Shown piece after piece: positions 34,936 to 44,046 of a DNA stretch of 64,000 nucleotides. Within the stretch, counting starts at the first letter, position 1; each line of letters opens with the position of its first letter. A program made the translations under genes and the position numbers. The notes beneath the pieces were generated by a model. That model was not told the DNA's origin. It saw nothing but the letters and a program-made list of their open reading frames with translations, and ran no database searches. The stretch comes from Mangrovimonas cancribranchiae (GTDB lineage Bacteria; Bacteroidota; Bacteroidia; Flavobacteriales; Flavobacteriaceae). The stretch covers positions 984,001 through 1,048,000 of the forward strand of contig NZ_CP136925.1 of the NCBI RefSeq assembly GCF_037126245.1, read 5' to 3'.

Positions 34936-35781
34936 ATGAAAAAATTATTACTACTAGTTGCTTTAGTAGCGTTTACTTTTAATGCTAAAGCACAAATTGA
35001 AACACCTCAACCAAGTCCAGCGAGTAAGTTGGAGCAAAAAGTTGGGTTAACAGATGTTACATTAGAATATTCACGTCCTGGAGTTAGAGGGCGAACCATT
35101 TTTGGCGATTTAGTACCATACGGAAAGTTATGGCGTGCAGGAGCCAATAAAAACACAATGGTCACTTTTAGTGACAATATAACTATAGGTGATCAAACAC
35201 TTAAAGCTGGTTCTTATGCTATTTTTGTTAAACCTATGAAAGGTTCTTGGGAAGTGTATTTTTACACCGATACTAATAACTGGGGAGCACCAAAAAACTG
35301 GGACGACAGTAAAGTAGCCGCAAAAATTACTGTAGAAACGCACGATGTTCCTTTTAATGTGGAAACTTATACTATAGATGTTAATCAGATAACTAATAAT
35401 GGCGCGGCATTAGAGTTTATTTGGGAAAAAACCTATGCGGCTGTACCGTTTTCTGTACCAACAGAAACTAAAGTTGCATCGGCTATTAATCGTGTAATGC
35501 AAGGCCCAGGAGCGAACGATTATTATGCTGCTGCAGTATATTATTTAGAAGAAGGTAAAGATATAAAACAAGCGAAACAATGGATAGATAAAGCTATATC
35601 TATGGTAGATAAACCACAATTTTGGCAATATAGAAAGCAGGCTTTAATTTATGCTGAAGCTGGTGATAAAAAAGGAGCAATAAAGGCCGCAAAGAAATCT
35701 TTAAAAGGTGCTGAAGAAGCTGGAAATGCCGATTATGTAAAGATGAATACCGATTCTTTAAAAGCATGGGGAGCCATGTAG
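34936..35781 (+). CDS. DUF2911 family exported protein
   Basis: 281 aa. Signal peptide MKKLLLLVALVAFTFNAKAQ with cleavage after AKAQ. DUF2911 landmarks are TDVTLEYSRPGVRGRTIFG, PYGKLWRAGANKNTMVTFS and WEVYFYTDTNNWGAP. The C-terminal ~90 residues are TPR-like helices (AAAVYYLEEGKDIKQAKQWI). Periplasmic, function unknown. Confidence 0.85.
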   Translation: MKKLLLLVALVAFTFNAKAQIETPQPSPASKLEQKVGLTDVTLEYSRPGVRGRTIFGDLVPYGKLWRAGANKNTMVTFSDNITIGDQTLKAGSYAIFVKPMKGSWEVYFYTDTNNWGAPKNWDDSKVAAKITVETHDVPFNVETYTIDVNQITNNGAALEFIWEKTYAAVPFSVPTETKVASAINRVMQGPGANDYYAAAVYYLEEGKDIKQAKQWIDKAISMVDKPQFWQYRKQALIYAEAGDKKGAIKAAKKSLKGAEEAGNADYVKMNTDSLKAWGAM

Positions 35782-35820
35782 TAAAATCTATTTGATAGAT
35801 TGAATTGACCAAAAAAAAGC

Positions 35821-35851
35821 GCGCTACTAAAATTAGTAGCGCATTTTTTTT
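35821..35851. terminator. Bidirectional terminator
   Basis: GCGCTACTAA and TTAGTAGCGC pair with a 2-nt turn; an A-run precedes and a T-run follows, ending the convergent DUF2911 and Gfo/Idh genes. Confidence 0.85.
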
Positions 35852-35852
35852 A

Positions 35853-36833
35853 TTAATAGTTTAAATTAATTTTTTTTCTAACGGAATCTAAAGTGGTGAT
35901 TAGCGTTTTGCTGAATTCAAAAGGCATAATATTGCTTTCCGTTTTTCCTTCGCGAATAAGTTGATTAAAATGGCGTGTTTCAAAACTATATCCTATGGTA
36001 TTGTAACCAAAATCTAAAATTTCTTCTATTCCATTTTGGGGTAATAAAGTAACTGTTGACGGTTCGTGAAAACGTCCATTTATTTTAATAATACCTTGTT
36101 CGCAATAAAAGGTTGCCGACGTTTCAGTTTCTTCAAGTAAAGTACTTTTTAAACTAGCTCTTACATTATTTGGGTATTGAAAAACCATATGGCAAGAAGC
36201 ATCCGATCCATTATCAAAAAATGTAGCCGAAGCTTCAATATTTTGTGGATTTCCTAATGTTGATAAGGCTGCAAAAATAGGGTAGATACCAATATCTAAT
36301 AAGCTACCTCCGCCAAGGGCTTTTTTTATTACTCGTGAATTTTCATCATATTCAGGTTGAAATCCAAAATCGGCTTCCATTTTTAAAAGCTTTCCAAAAT
36401 GGTTTTTTTGCAAAAGATTTTGAACATGTTGATAATGTGGTAAAAAAGCTGTCCAAAGCGCTTCCATTAATAAGGTATTATTGGCTTTTGCAGTAGCAAT
36501 CATTTCAGAAACTTCCTCAAGATTCATAGCAAAAGGCTTTTCACACAATACAGCAATACCTTTTTTTAGGCACATAATGGTATTTTCTTTATGAAACACG
36601 TGCGGTGTTGCTATGTAAACAGCATCGATTGTAGCGTCGTTAGCTAACGCTTCGTAAGAACTATATGCTTTTGTTGCTTGATAGGATTTAGCAAACTCAT
36701 TAGCCTTATCTTGGCTTCTAGATGCCACAGCATAAATTTTGGCATCGGTTAGTGTAGATAAGTCTTTAGCAAATTTATGGGCAATTTTACCAAGCCCAAT
36801 AATTCCCCAGTTTATCGTTTTGTTAGTGTTCAT
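35853..36833 (-). CDS. Gfo/Idh/MocA family oxidoreductase
   Basis: 326 aa. Rossmann GIIGLGKIAHKFAKDL, YIATPHVFHKENTIMCLKKG then the EKPFAMN motif, and the C-terminal sheet with GGGSLLDIGIYPIFA. It oxidises or reduces a sugar or polyol with NAD(P). It overlaps the symporter by 11 nt, so it probably acts on the transported compound. Confidence 0.9.
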   Translation of the reverse strand: MNTNKTINWGIIGLGKIAHKFAKDLSTLTDAKIYAVASRSQDKANEFAKSYQATKAYSSYEALANDATIDAVYIATPHVFHKENTIMCLKKGIAVLCEKPFAMNLEEVSEMIATAKANNTLLMEALWTAFLPHYQHVQNLLQKNHFGKLLKMEADFGFQPEYDENSRVIKKALGGGSLLDIGIYPIFAALSTLGNPQNIEASATFFDNGSDASCHMVFQYPNNVRASLKSTLLEETETSATFYCEQGIIKINGRFHEPSTVTLLPQNGIEEILDFGYNTIGYSFETRHFNQLIREGKTESNIMPFEFSKTLITTLDSVRKKINLNY

Positions 36834-38505
36834 TTTTAAAGTTTAAAGATTGAATTAATATAGCCAATGCAATAACTAAAATACAGCCAAATAAATTTAG
36901 CCATAGGTATGGCATCCAATTAAACCACCAGCCAATTATAACGATGATTTGTGTTATTATTGCAGCTGTGAAAACAGCATTTCCACGTATTTTTTTAAAG
37001 AAAAATGCGAGCAAGAAAATACCAAGAACATTACCGTAAAAAATGGAGCCAATAATATTTACTAATTGAATTAAATTATCGGCTAAATAAGCTACGCAGG
37101 CCACAATAATAGCAAGAATACCCCAACTTAAGGTAAACCATTTAGTGGCTTTAACATAGTGTTTTTCGTCCTTGTTTTGAGCGTAATTACGCTTGTATAA
37201 GTCTAATGCTGTAGTTGATGCTAAAGCATTTAACTCGCTAGCTGTACTTGACATGGCGGCACTTAGAATAACAGCTAATAAAAGGCCAATAAGTCCGCGA
37301 GGTAAATTATTTAATATAAAATGAATGAACACATAGTCCTTATCATTAGTCTCTACATCTACTATTTTTTCTTGAGCAGCTTGTTCTATTAATGTTTTTG
37401 CAGCCTCACGATTAGCTTCAGATTGTTTATTTAATTCTTGAATGTCTTTGGTTAATGCTACATTATTAGTTTTTATATAGTCCGTTATTAAGGTTTGCTT
37501 TTCTTTAAAAATGGCTGTTTGCTCATTTTCAAGAGCTTTGTAATCTTCAGCATAGGCAGAATTTAAAATAGTCTGTTGTGCTGATGGATTAAAATTAATA
37601 GGAGAGACATTGAATTGGTAAAATACAAATACCATAACGCCAACCAACAGAATAAAAAATTGCATAGGGACTTTTAAAAGGCCATTAAAAATTAAGCCCA
37701 TTTGCATTTCTTTGACTGATTTTCCAGAAAGATAGCGTTGCACTTGACTTTGGTCGGTACCAAAATAGGAGAGAGCTAAAAAAGTTCCACCAATTAAACC
37801 GCTCCAAACGGTATAACGATTTTCAAAATCAAAAGAAAAATCTAAAATATCCATCTTACCACTTACGCCAGCAATATCTAGAGCATTTGAGAACGTAATA
37901 TTTTCTGGTAGATAGCTAAATATCAAGAAAAAAGCAATAAACATTCCAGTGAAAATCACAGCCATTTGATATTTTTGAGTAACGCTTACCGCTTTGGTAC
38001 CGCCTGAAACGGTATAAATGATAACTAAAATACCAATAATAATATTGAGATAGGTTAAATTCCAACCCAAAACAGCCGATAAAATAATAGCAGGTGCATA
38101 AATAGTAATTCCAGCAGCTAAGCCTCTTTGAATCAGGAATAAAATAGCTGTTAAACTTCGTGTTTTTAAATCGAATCTATTTTCTAAAAACTCATAAGCT
38201 GTGTAAACTTTTAAACGATGGTATATAGGAATAAATACCATACAAATAGTAATCATAGCTAATGGTACGCCAAAATAAAATTGTACAAACCCCATACCAT
38301 CATGAAAGGCTTGTCCTGGTGTAGACAAAAATGTAATAGCACTAGCCTGAGTAGCCATTACAGATAAACCAATGGTCCACCATTTCGAGCTATTACCGCC
38401 ACGTACATAATCTTGTACGTTTTTGCTTCCGCGAGTTTTCAAAGTGCCATAACCAACAATTGTAAACAGAGTTCCTATTAATACAACCCAATCGAGTAGT
38501 TCCAT
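36823..38505 (-). CDS. Sodium:solute symporter (SSS family)
   Basis: 560 aa with ~13 membrane helices. LSVMATQASAITFLSTPGQAF is the SSS core with the Na+ site region; YTAYEFLENRFDLKTRSL and FGTDQSQVQRYLSGKS follow. A charged loop of ~70 residues between helices (about 325-395) is larger than in most relatives. It starts one base after a 34-codon membrane peptide gene and runs into the oxidoreductase, consistent with uptake of a sugar-like compound. Confidence 0.9.
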   Translation of the reverse strand: MELLDWVVLIGTLFTIVGYGTLKTRGSKNVQDYVRGGNSSKWWTIGLSVMATQASAITFLSTPGQAFHDGMGFVQFYFGVPLAMITICMVFIPIYHRLKVYTAYEFLENRFDLKTRSLTAILFLIQRGLAAGITIYAPAIILSAVLGWNLTYLNIIIGILVIIYTVSGGTKAVSVTQKYQMAVIFTGMFIAFFLIFSYLPENITFSNALDIAGVSGKMDILDFSFDFENRYTVWSGLIGGTFLALSYFGTDQSQVQRYLSGKSVKEMQMGLIFNGLLKVPMQFFILLVGVMVFVFYQFNVSPINFNPSAQQTILNSAYAEDYKALENEQTAIFKEKQTLITDYIKTNNVALTKDIQELNKQSEANREAAKTLIEQAAQEKIVDVETNDKDYVFIHFILNNLPRGLIGLLLAVILSAAMSSTASELNALASTTALDLYKRNYAQNKDEKHYVKATKWFTLSWGILAIIVACVAYLADNLIQLVNIIGSIFYGNVLGIFLLAFFFKKIRGNAVFTAAIITQIIVIIGWWFNWMPYLWLNLFGCILVIALAILIQSLNFKNEH

Positions 38506-38506
38506 A

Positions 38507-38611
38507 TTAAAAAGCTTGCATTAAAAGGAAGAATAGTACAATATAAATAGCGTTGGCCACTAAAACTAAAGTGTAAAGCTTAGACCATTTTTCTTTGGGT
38601 TGCTGCGCCAT
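38507..38611 (-). CDS. 34-residue single-helix membrane peptide upstream of symporter
   Basis: ATG at 38611, TAA at 38507-38509. Starts MAQQPKEKWSKLYT and continues as one hydrophobic helix (LVLVANAIYIVLFFLLMQ). It begins 2 nt after the PIG-L stop and ends 1 nt before the symporter ATG, so it is translated from the same mRNA. Small partner peptides occur with several SSS transporters; that role here is inferred. Confidence 0.65.
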   Translation of the reverse strand: MAQQPKEKWSKLYTLVLVANAIYIVLFFLLMQAF

Positions 38612-38613
38612 TT

Positions 38614-41136
38614 TTAGTCGTTTAAGGTTTGCGTGTTATTGTTGGCTTCTTTTCCTAAAGATAACATGTTGGCAAATAATCTGTAAGCGCCAGATACGCC
38701 AGCAGGAAATTCTCTAAAGAAACTTAAACCTGTATATATATAGTAGCCTTTACCGTATTGCGTTACTAGTAAACTTCCTTTTTTTGCCGACTCACCTTTA
38801 TCATGCATAGATAGAATAGGTGTAAAGTGTTTGTCCCATTTGTTAGGGAAATATAAGCCGCGTTCTTGTGTCCAGCCTTCAAAGTCGTTTTGAGTAATAT
38901 TATTTGGGTAATTTAATATTGGATGTTCGGGTTTTAAAAGGGTTACTTTTGCAAACTCATCGGTAACACGATCGCGTGACAATTCTAATTTATATGGTGC
39001 TAGTTGTTGTGTTTTAAGTCGGTGACTAGTATTGTATTGTACAATCATATTGCCACCTTGTTTAACAAAATTAAATAATGCTTGTTGTTTAAATTTTAAT
39101 TCTTCAACGGTATTATATGCACGAATACCAATAACAACTGCATCGAAACTTGAAAGGTTTTCAAGGGAAATATCTTCGGGAGCAAGTGTTACAACGTTGT
39201 ATCCTATTTGCTGTAAACTTTCTGGAACAACATCGCCAGCGCCTTCAATGTAAGCTATATTTTCACCAATTTTTTTAATGTCTAGTTTTACAACTTTACT
39301 TTCGCTGGGTAATAAAACGGTTTGAAAAGGAATATGATTATAATCAATTTCAATCAGTTCTTTAGTGTAAAATGTATCATCAATATTAACCATTGGCGAA
39401 ATAAATCCTTCACTTTGATATTTTGGAGGAACTACTGTAAAAGTTACTGTTTGTTCTTCGCCTTTGTGCGATAAGCTGATGTTTTGTTTTTTAGGGTAAA
39501 CCTGCCAATCTTTAGGATGTGCTATTTGTACAAAACCTTCTAAATTATCTTTTTCAGCTTTAATAATAACTGGAATTTCTTTTTCTTCATTGGTATTAAA
39601 AATGATAACTTTTTCATCAATTTTTGCCGAAACCACTGGTACAATTTCAAAAGGTTTGTAGACTTCGCCTTTTACAGGGTCGTTGTATTTGTAAACAACA
39701 GGTTTTGTAAATGAAATAGGCGTATTTTCTATATATAAATTAAAAGTAACGTTAAAAACTCTTGGTGTTTCTGGATTACCAGTTACGTTAATATCATCAA
39801 CTTTATACATACCTAAACTACCTTTTTGTGTTAACCAATATGGTGTAGTTGGCGCTTGGTTTTTAGGAATGTTTAGTTTTTCTTCAAACTGAAAAGAGGT
39901 GTTGTTTGTTAAGTTAATATTTTTTGAAACTTGATGGTTTTCTGTGTTATAGCTAACTAATGTAATGGCATTTTGACTACGGTTAATGGTTTCTATATTT
40001 AAGTCAATAGTTTCTCCAGCTGTCGCCAAATTTGTGTTCGCAACTGCTTCCAGATATAACCCAGAACAAGCAGCAATAATATGCTTAATTTCTTTAGTTT
40101 TTAGAGCTTTCCAATGAGCATCTTCTAGATTTTGAATGTGCTTATAAGCTTCAATTAATTTAGGAACAGAGGCCGAAGGGTTTGTAAAGTCGAAGTCGTC
40201 TTCAACTTGTTTTAAAATAGCTCCAATAGTTTTTCCGCCTTTTACACGGTTCCAAGAGGTATCGATACCTTCAAACACATTATTAGTGGAAGGCATATCT
40301 CCTTTAATTAACTCGATATATTCCATTTGCTTACCACGAGTTCCTGTATTTCCAAATCCTTGTGATTTGTGTTGGCTTCGGCTTAATGAAGCGATTTCAG
40401 AGTTACTTAAACCTAATTCAGGGTAATAGGTTCCTATATCAATGGAAAGCATTTCAGATTTGTCTGCTTTATCAAATTTCTCTTGACTACCATAAAACCA
40501 CCAAGAGGTATTAAAAAACACCCGTTTGGGTTGCCAAGTTGACGTTATATCAAGGTGTTTTGGATATTTTTCAGGATTGTTTGCTATATCAAAAGCTTCA
40601 ATACTTAACATAGCCGAGGTGGTATGATGCCCATGAGTTCTACCTGGGCTTCTGTGATCAAATCTATTTATAATAACATCTGGCTTAAATTGTCTAATAG
40701 CTAAAACAACATCGCTTAAAACCTCATTTTTATTCCAAATATCTAAGGTTTCGTCCGGGTGTTTGGAATAACCAAAATCGTTGGCACGTGTAAAACGTTG
40801 TTCGCCACCATCTATGGCTCTAGCAGTAAGTAGTTCTTGTGTTCTGATGACGCCTAAAAGTTCACGGATTTCTGGACCAATAAGGTTTTGGCCACCATCG
40901 CCACGAGTTAAAGACAAGTAGCCTGTTCTAGCATGAATATTGTTTGAGAAATAGGAGATAAGACGCGTATTTTCATCGTCTGGGTGTGCTGCTAAATACA
41001 ATACAGATCCCAGAAAATTAAGCTTTTTAATATCTTGGTAAATCTCTGATGCATTAGGTTTTTGGGGGTGTTGAGCTGCAACGTTTAATGTAGTTAAAAC
41101 GAAAATTAACGTGAGTAGGCGTAACAGTTTTGTCAT
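38614..41136 (-). CDS. Exported PIG-L/LmbE family deacetylase
   Basis: 840 aa with signal peptide (LLTLIFVLTTLNVAAQ). The LmbE-type zinc site is in YLAAHPDDENTRL and HGHHTTSAM, with GDGGQN between. Residues ~300-620 are a beta-sandwich region, and the last ~200 look like a class I amidotransferase/ThuA-like fold (FDAVVIGIRAYN). Family members deacetylate GlcNAc-type sugars. First gene of an operon with the small peptide, symporter and oxidoreductase, so an amino-sugar uptake route is likely (inference). Confidence 0.85.
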   Translation of the reverse strand: MTKLLRLLTLIFVLTTLNVAAQHPQKPNASEIYQDIKKLNFLGSVLYLAAHPDDENTRLISYFSNNIHARTGYLSLTRGDGGQNLIGPEIRELLGVIRTQELLTARAIDGGEQRFTRANDFGYSKHPDETLDIWNKNEVLSDVVLAIRQFKPDVIINRFDHRSPGRTHGHHTTSAMLSIEAFDIANNPEKYPKHLDITSTWQPKRVFFNTSWWFYGSQEKFDKADKSEMLSIDIGTYYPELGLSNSEIASLSRSQHKSQGFGNTGTRGKQMEYIELIKGDMPSTNNVFEGIDTSWNRVKGGKTIGAILKQVEDDFDFTNPSASVPKLIEAYKHIQNLEDAHWKALKTKEIKHIIAACSGLYLEAVANTNLATAGETIDLNIETINRSQNAITLVSYNTENHQVSKNINLTNNTSFQFEEKLNIPKNQAPTTPYWLTQKGSLGMYKVDDINVTGNPETPRVFNVTFNLYIENTPISFTKPVVYKYNDPVKGEVYKPFEIVPVVSAKIDEKVIIFNTNEEKEIPVIIKAEKDNLEGFVQIAHPKDWQVYPKKQNISLSHKGEEQTVTFTVVPPKYQSEGFISPMVNIDDTFYTKELIEIDYNHIPFQTVLLPSESKVVKLDIKKIGENIAYIEGAGDVVPESLQQIGYNVVTLAPEDISLENLSSFDAVVIGIRAYNTVEELKFKQQALFNFVKQGGNMIVQYNTSHRLKTQQLAPYKLELSRDRVTDEFAKVTLLKPEHPILNYPNNITQNDFEGWTQERGLYFPNKWDKHFTPILSMHDKGESAKKGSLLVTQYGKGYYIYTGLSFFREFPAGVSGAYRLFANMLSLGKEANNNTQTLND

Positions 41137-41168
41137 AGTTAGTGTTTTTCAGCGTTAAATATAAAAAG

Positions 41169-41192
41169 AAAACCAGCGGTTAGGCTGGTTTT
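41169..41192 (-). terminator. Terminator after corA
   Basis: AAAACCAGC and GCTGGTTTT pair around GGTTAG, with a T-run on the minus strand. Confidence 0.7.
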
Positions 41193-41213
41193 AAAATTTC
41201 TTTAACGTAAAGT

Positions 41214-42281
41214 TTAAAGCCATTTTTTTCTTCTAAAATAGTATATCATTCCTAGAAATATGATAATCATAATCCCCCAAACAATATAGTAGGCATTGTT
41301 ATAATGAAGCTCTGGCATATTGTCGAAATTCATACCGTAAATTCCCGCAATAAATGTTAATGGAATAAAAATGGTAGCTATTATGGTTAGTACTTTCATA
41401 ACTTCGTTCATGCGATTACTTATGTTGGTCATGTAGAGGTCCATTAAACTCCAAATCATTTCACGATATATATCGATAGTATCGGATAATTGGATAATAT
41501 GATCGTAAATATCGCGGTAGAATTGTATGGTTTTTTTCTGAATAAATTTTGTTTCGCTTTTTTCAATTCTATTAATAATTTCGCGAAGTGGAAAAATAGC
41601 GCGACGTACTTTTAGAAGTTCTTTTTTTAAGTTAAGAACTTGCTGGCTTATGTTATCGGCGGCGGCACCTTCAAAAAGGACATCTTCAATATCTTCAATT
41701 TTATTGCCTAAAGTTTCCGATACAATATAATAATGATCGACTATGGCATCTATTAAAGCATATAATAAATAATCTGAACTAGAGGTTCTTATACGACCTT
41801 TCCCGTTACGTATACGTTCTCTAACTGTATCGAAAACATCGCCCTCCGATTCTTGAAAAGTGAGTACGTAGTTTTCTCCCATAATAAAGCTTACTTGCTC
41901 TATAACAACATCTTCATTGGTGTTATAGTAAAGCATTTTTAATGAAATAAAAATGTAATCGTCGTATTCGTCAATTTTTGGGCGTTGCGAGGTGTTTACA
42001 ATATCTTCTAAAATTAAAGGGTGAAGATTGTAGTGTGTTCCTATTTTTTCAATTTCATCAATGTGGTTTAAGCCGTTAAGGTTTATCCAAGTAATGGTGT
42101 TTGACGCTTTATACTTAAAGGCTTCTTCAACATTTTTTAATTCGGCTTCAATGGCTTGTTCGGAATTGTAATCAAAAGATTCAATAAAGAGTTTTTCAGA
42201 TATTTTATCGCCAGTGTAAACAATAGCGCCGGGAACTTGCCCAACATGTTTTTTGTATTTAGAGGTACGTTTTTTGCCCAT
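41214..42281 (-). CDS. corA: CorA-type magnesium/cobalt transporter
   Basis: 355 aa. A soluble N-terminal domain of ~290 residues is followed by two helices; the GMN selectivity motif is in GIYGMNFDNMPEL and the C-terminus ends RRKKWL. Forms a pentameric Mg2+ channel. Preceded by the MscS-like gene, 23 nt apart. Confidence 0.95.
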   Translation of the reverse strand: MGKKRTSKYKKHVGQVPGAIVYTGDKISEKLFIESFDYNSEQAIEAELKNVEEAFKYKASNTITWINLNGLNHIDEIEKIGTHYNLHPLILEDIVNTSQRPKIDEYDDYIFISLKMLYYNTNEDVVIEQVSFIMGENYVLTFQESEGDVFDTVRERIRNGKGRIRTSSSDYLLYALIDAIVDHYYIVSETLGNKIEDIEDVLFEGAAADNISQQVLNLKKELLKVRRAIFPLREIINRIEKSETKFIQKKTIQFYRDIYDHIIQLSDTIDIYREMIWSLMDLYMTNISNRMNEVMKVLTIIATIFIPLTFIAGIYGMNFDNMPELHYNNAYYIVWGIMIIIFLGMIYYFRRKKWL

Positions 42282-42304
42282 AATTTACTAAAAGTACATA
42301 ATTT

Positions 42305-42877
42305 TTATAACGCATCATGACCATCGTTGTAACTATTTGTAATGGCGTCTTTTTTTAGTAATGTTACTGGTTTTTGTAAAATAAGGTTGTTGGGGTAGGT
42401 TACTAAGTCGCCATTGTCTAAGCGTAAATGGAGTTGAAAAGCGCCAATATCTTCAATAATAGCTTTAATAGGGAAATCTTTGTCATGTATTTCTATTTTA
42501 TCACCCACTTTATAAGGGAAATTAAAAAACATGATAATACCCGAAGTAATGTTGCTTAAAATAGACCAAACAGCAAATAAACCAATACCTATAACGGCAA
42601 AAACCGAAGAAAAAACCAAGGCAATGTCTTTAAATTCGGTGCCAAAAATAATAGTCTCAATTAAAAGCGCAATTAATAGAAGCGTTACCGTGACATAGCG
42701 GTTTATTAAATGAATACGCGCATCGTTTATGCCGCTTTTTTTTCCAATTTTATTTATAGTGACTCGTGTTAAAAAACGGATAATTAATAAAAAGGTAATG
42801 ATGATTACCGATTGGATGAGTTCTGATTTGTATGTTTCAAAAAACATAGTTATAAAATATCTCGGGTTGCTTAACAA
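42305..42877 (-). CDS. Short MscS-family mechanosensitive channel
   Basis: 190 aa, shorter than E. coli MscS (286 aa). Three helices, the third (ALVFSSVFAVIGIGLFAVWSI) matching the Gly/Ala-rich pore helix, then the beta domain FNFPYKVGDKIEI. The C-terminal cage domain is largely missing. Likely opens under osmotic downshock. Confidence 0.85.
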   Translation of the reverse strand: MLSNPRYFITMFFETYKSELIQSVIIITFLLIIRFLTRVTINKIGKKSGINDARIHLINRYVTVTLLLIALLIETIIFGTEFKDIALVFSSVFAVIGIGLFAVWSILSNITSGIIMFFNFPYKVGDKIEIHDKDFPIKAIIEDIGAFQLHLRLDNGDLVTYPNNLILQKPVTLLKKDAITNSYNDGHDAL

Positions 42878-42907
42878 AGATAGTTTACAAAATGAATTTG
42901 CAAGAAT

Positions 42908-43492
42908 TTAAATAAAACTATTTAATGTTTTATAAACGAGATCTGTTGGTAAACCAACAACATTAAAATACGAGCCTTCTATGTTTGTAATGCCAATTTT
43001 CCCAATCCATTCCTGTATGCCGTAAGCACCAGCTTTATCGTAAGGTTTATAGGTTTTTATGTAATATTCAATTTCTTCTCTAGATAATTTTTTAAAGGTA
43101 ACTTTTGTTATTGAATTTACTGTTTTTTGAAGTGTTTTGGTAGTAAAACAAACCGATGTAATAACCTCGTGTGTTGTATTGCTTAAAGCATTTAACATAA
43201 AAAACGCTTCGTCCTCTGAAGTTGGTTTGCCCAATGCTTGGTTGTTATGCCAAACAATAGTGTCGCTAGTAATTAAAATATCCTCTTCTTTAAGTTCTTC
43301 TTTAAAAGGTAACGCTTTTAACTGTGCTAAATAATCGCTTATTTCAAAATGGTGTAACCTATTGGGATATTCTTCTTTTACGGGTTTTAAACGAATGTCG
43401 AAATCTAGACCTAAATCTTTGAAAAATTGCTGTCTTCTAGGAGATCCAGAAGCTAGAATAATATTAAAGTCTTTTAATTTCTCTTGAAGCAT
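42908..43492 (-). CDS. maf: Maf family nucleotide pyrophosphatase
   Basis: 194 aa. Begins IILASGSPRRQQFFKDLGL; ITSDTIVWHNNQALGKP and KPYDKAGAYGIQEW complete the family pattern. Maf proteins hydrolyse dTTP/UTP or modified nucleotides. Confidence 0.95.
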   Translation of the reverse strand: MLQEKLKDFNIILASGSPRRQQFFKDLGLDFDIRLKPVKEEYPNRLHHFEISDYLAQLKALPFKEELKEEDILITSDTIVWHNNQALGKPTSEDEAFFMLNALSNTTHEVITSVCFTTKTLQKTVNSITKVTFKKLSREEIEYYIKTYKPYDKAGAYGIQEWIGKIGITNIEGSYFNVVGLPTDLVYKTLNSFI

Positions 43493-43505
43493 AGTCGTTA
43501 ACTAA

Positions 43506-44034
43506 TTATTTCACTTTTGTCCAATCGTTTTTTATAAACGGACTAAAATTTTTGCCATCGAAAGCTATTAAAAAATCTTCGGTAAATGTTGAGTTAGAAT
43601 TTTTAGTGTAAATAAGCTTTGCTTTCCAATTACCAGGGTTGTTTTCTATTTCTCTAGACATAAATACAACCTTGTTGTTGGTAGTTTGCTTACTATCTAA
43701 TTCGTAAACAATGGTAAAGCCTTCAACAAAAAATTCACGAAAAACAATCTTTTTTGTATTACTATTAAAACTAAAAACACCTTTATCACGGTGTATTTCG
43801 CCTTTAGGTTTTTTTTTCTGAAGGCGGAAAAGCCGATTGGTTTTCTATAAAAATAAAATTGTTTGCTAATTCGTATTGGTAAGTTCTAAAACCAACACCA
43901 TTGCCTGCAGCACCCGATTCGATACCTTGCCAGTTTCCTATTAAAAAATCTAAAGCTTCAAATTTTGATTGACTATATGTTAGTTGATTTATAGTTGCAA
44001 AAATAAGGGCTAAGAGTAATATTATTTTTTTCAA
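43506..44034 (-). pseudogene. Exported lipocalin-like (DUF1579-type) protein, split by a frameshift in an A9 run
   Basis: The first frame gives a signal peptide (LLALIFATINQLTYSQ), FEALDFLIGNWQG and stops after SEKKT at 43803. Reading on from the same nine-A run in the +1 frame gives KPKGEIHRDKGVFSFN to a TAA at 43506-43508. Removing one A joins both parts into about 175 aa. Both halves look like good beta-barrel coding sequence, so this is a recent mutation, a sequencing error in a homopolymer, or slippage-corrected expression. The F-L-G-W-G start resembles DUF1579/nitrobindin-like barrels. Confidence 0.75.
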
Positions 44035-44046
44035 AATAAAATAGTT

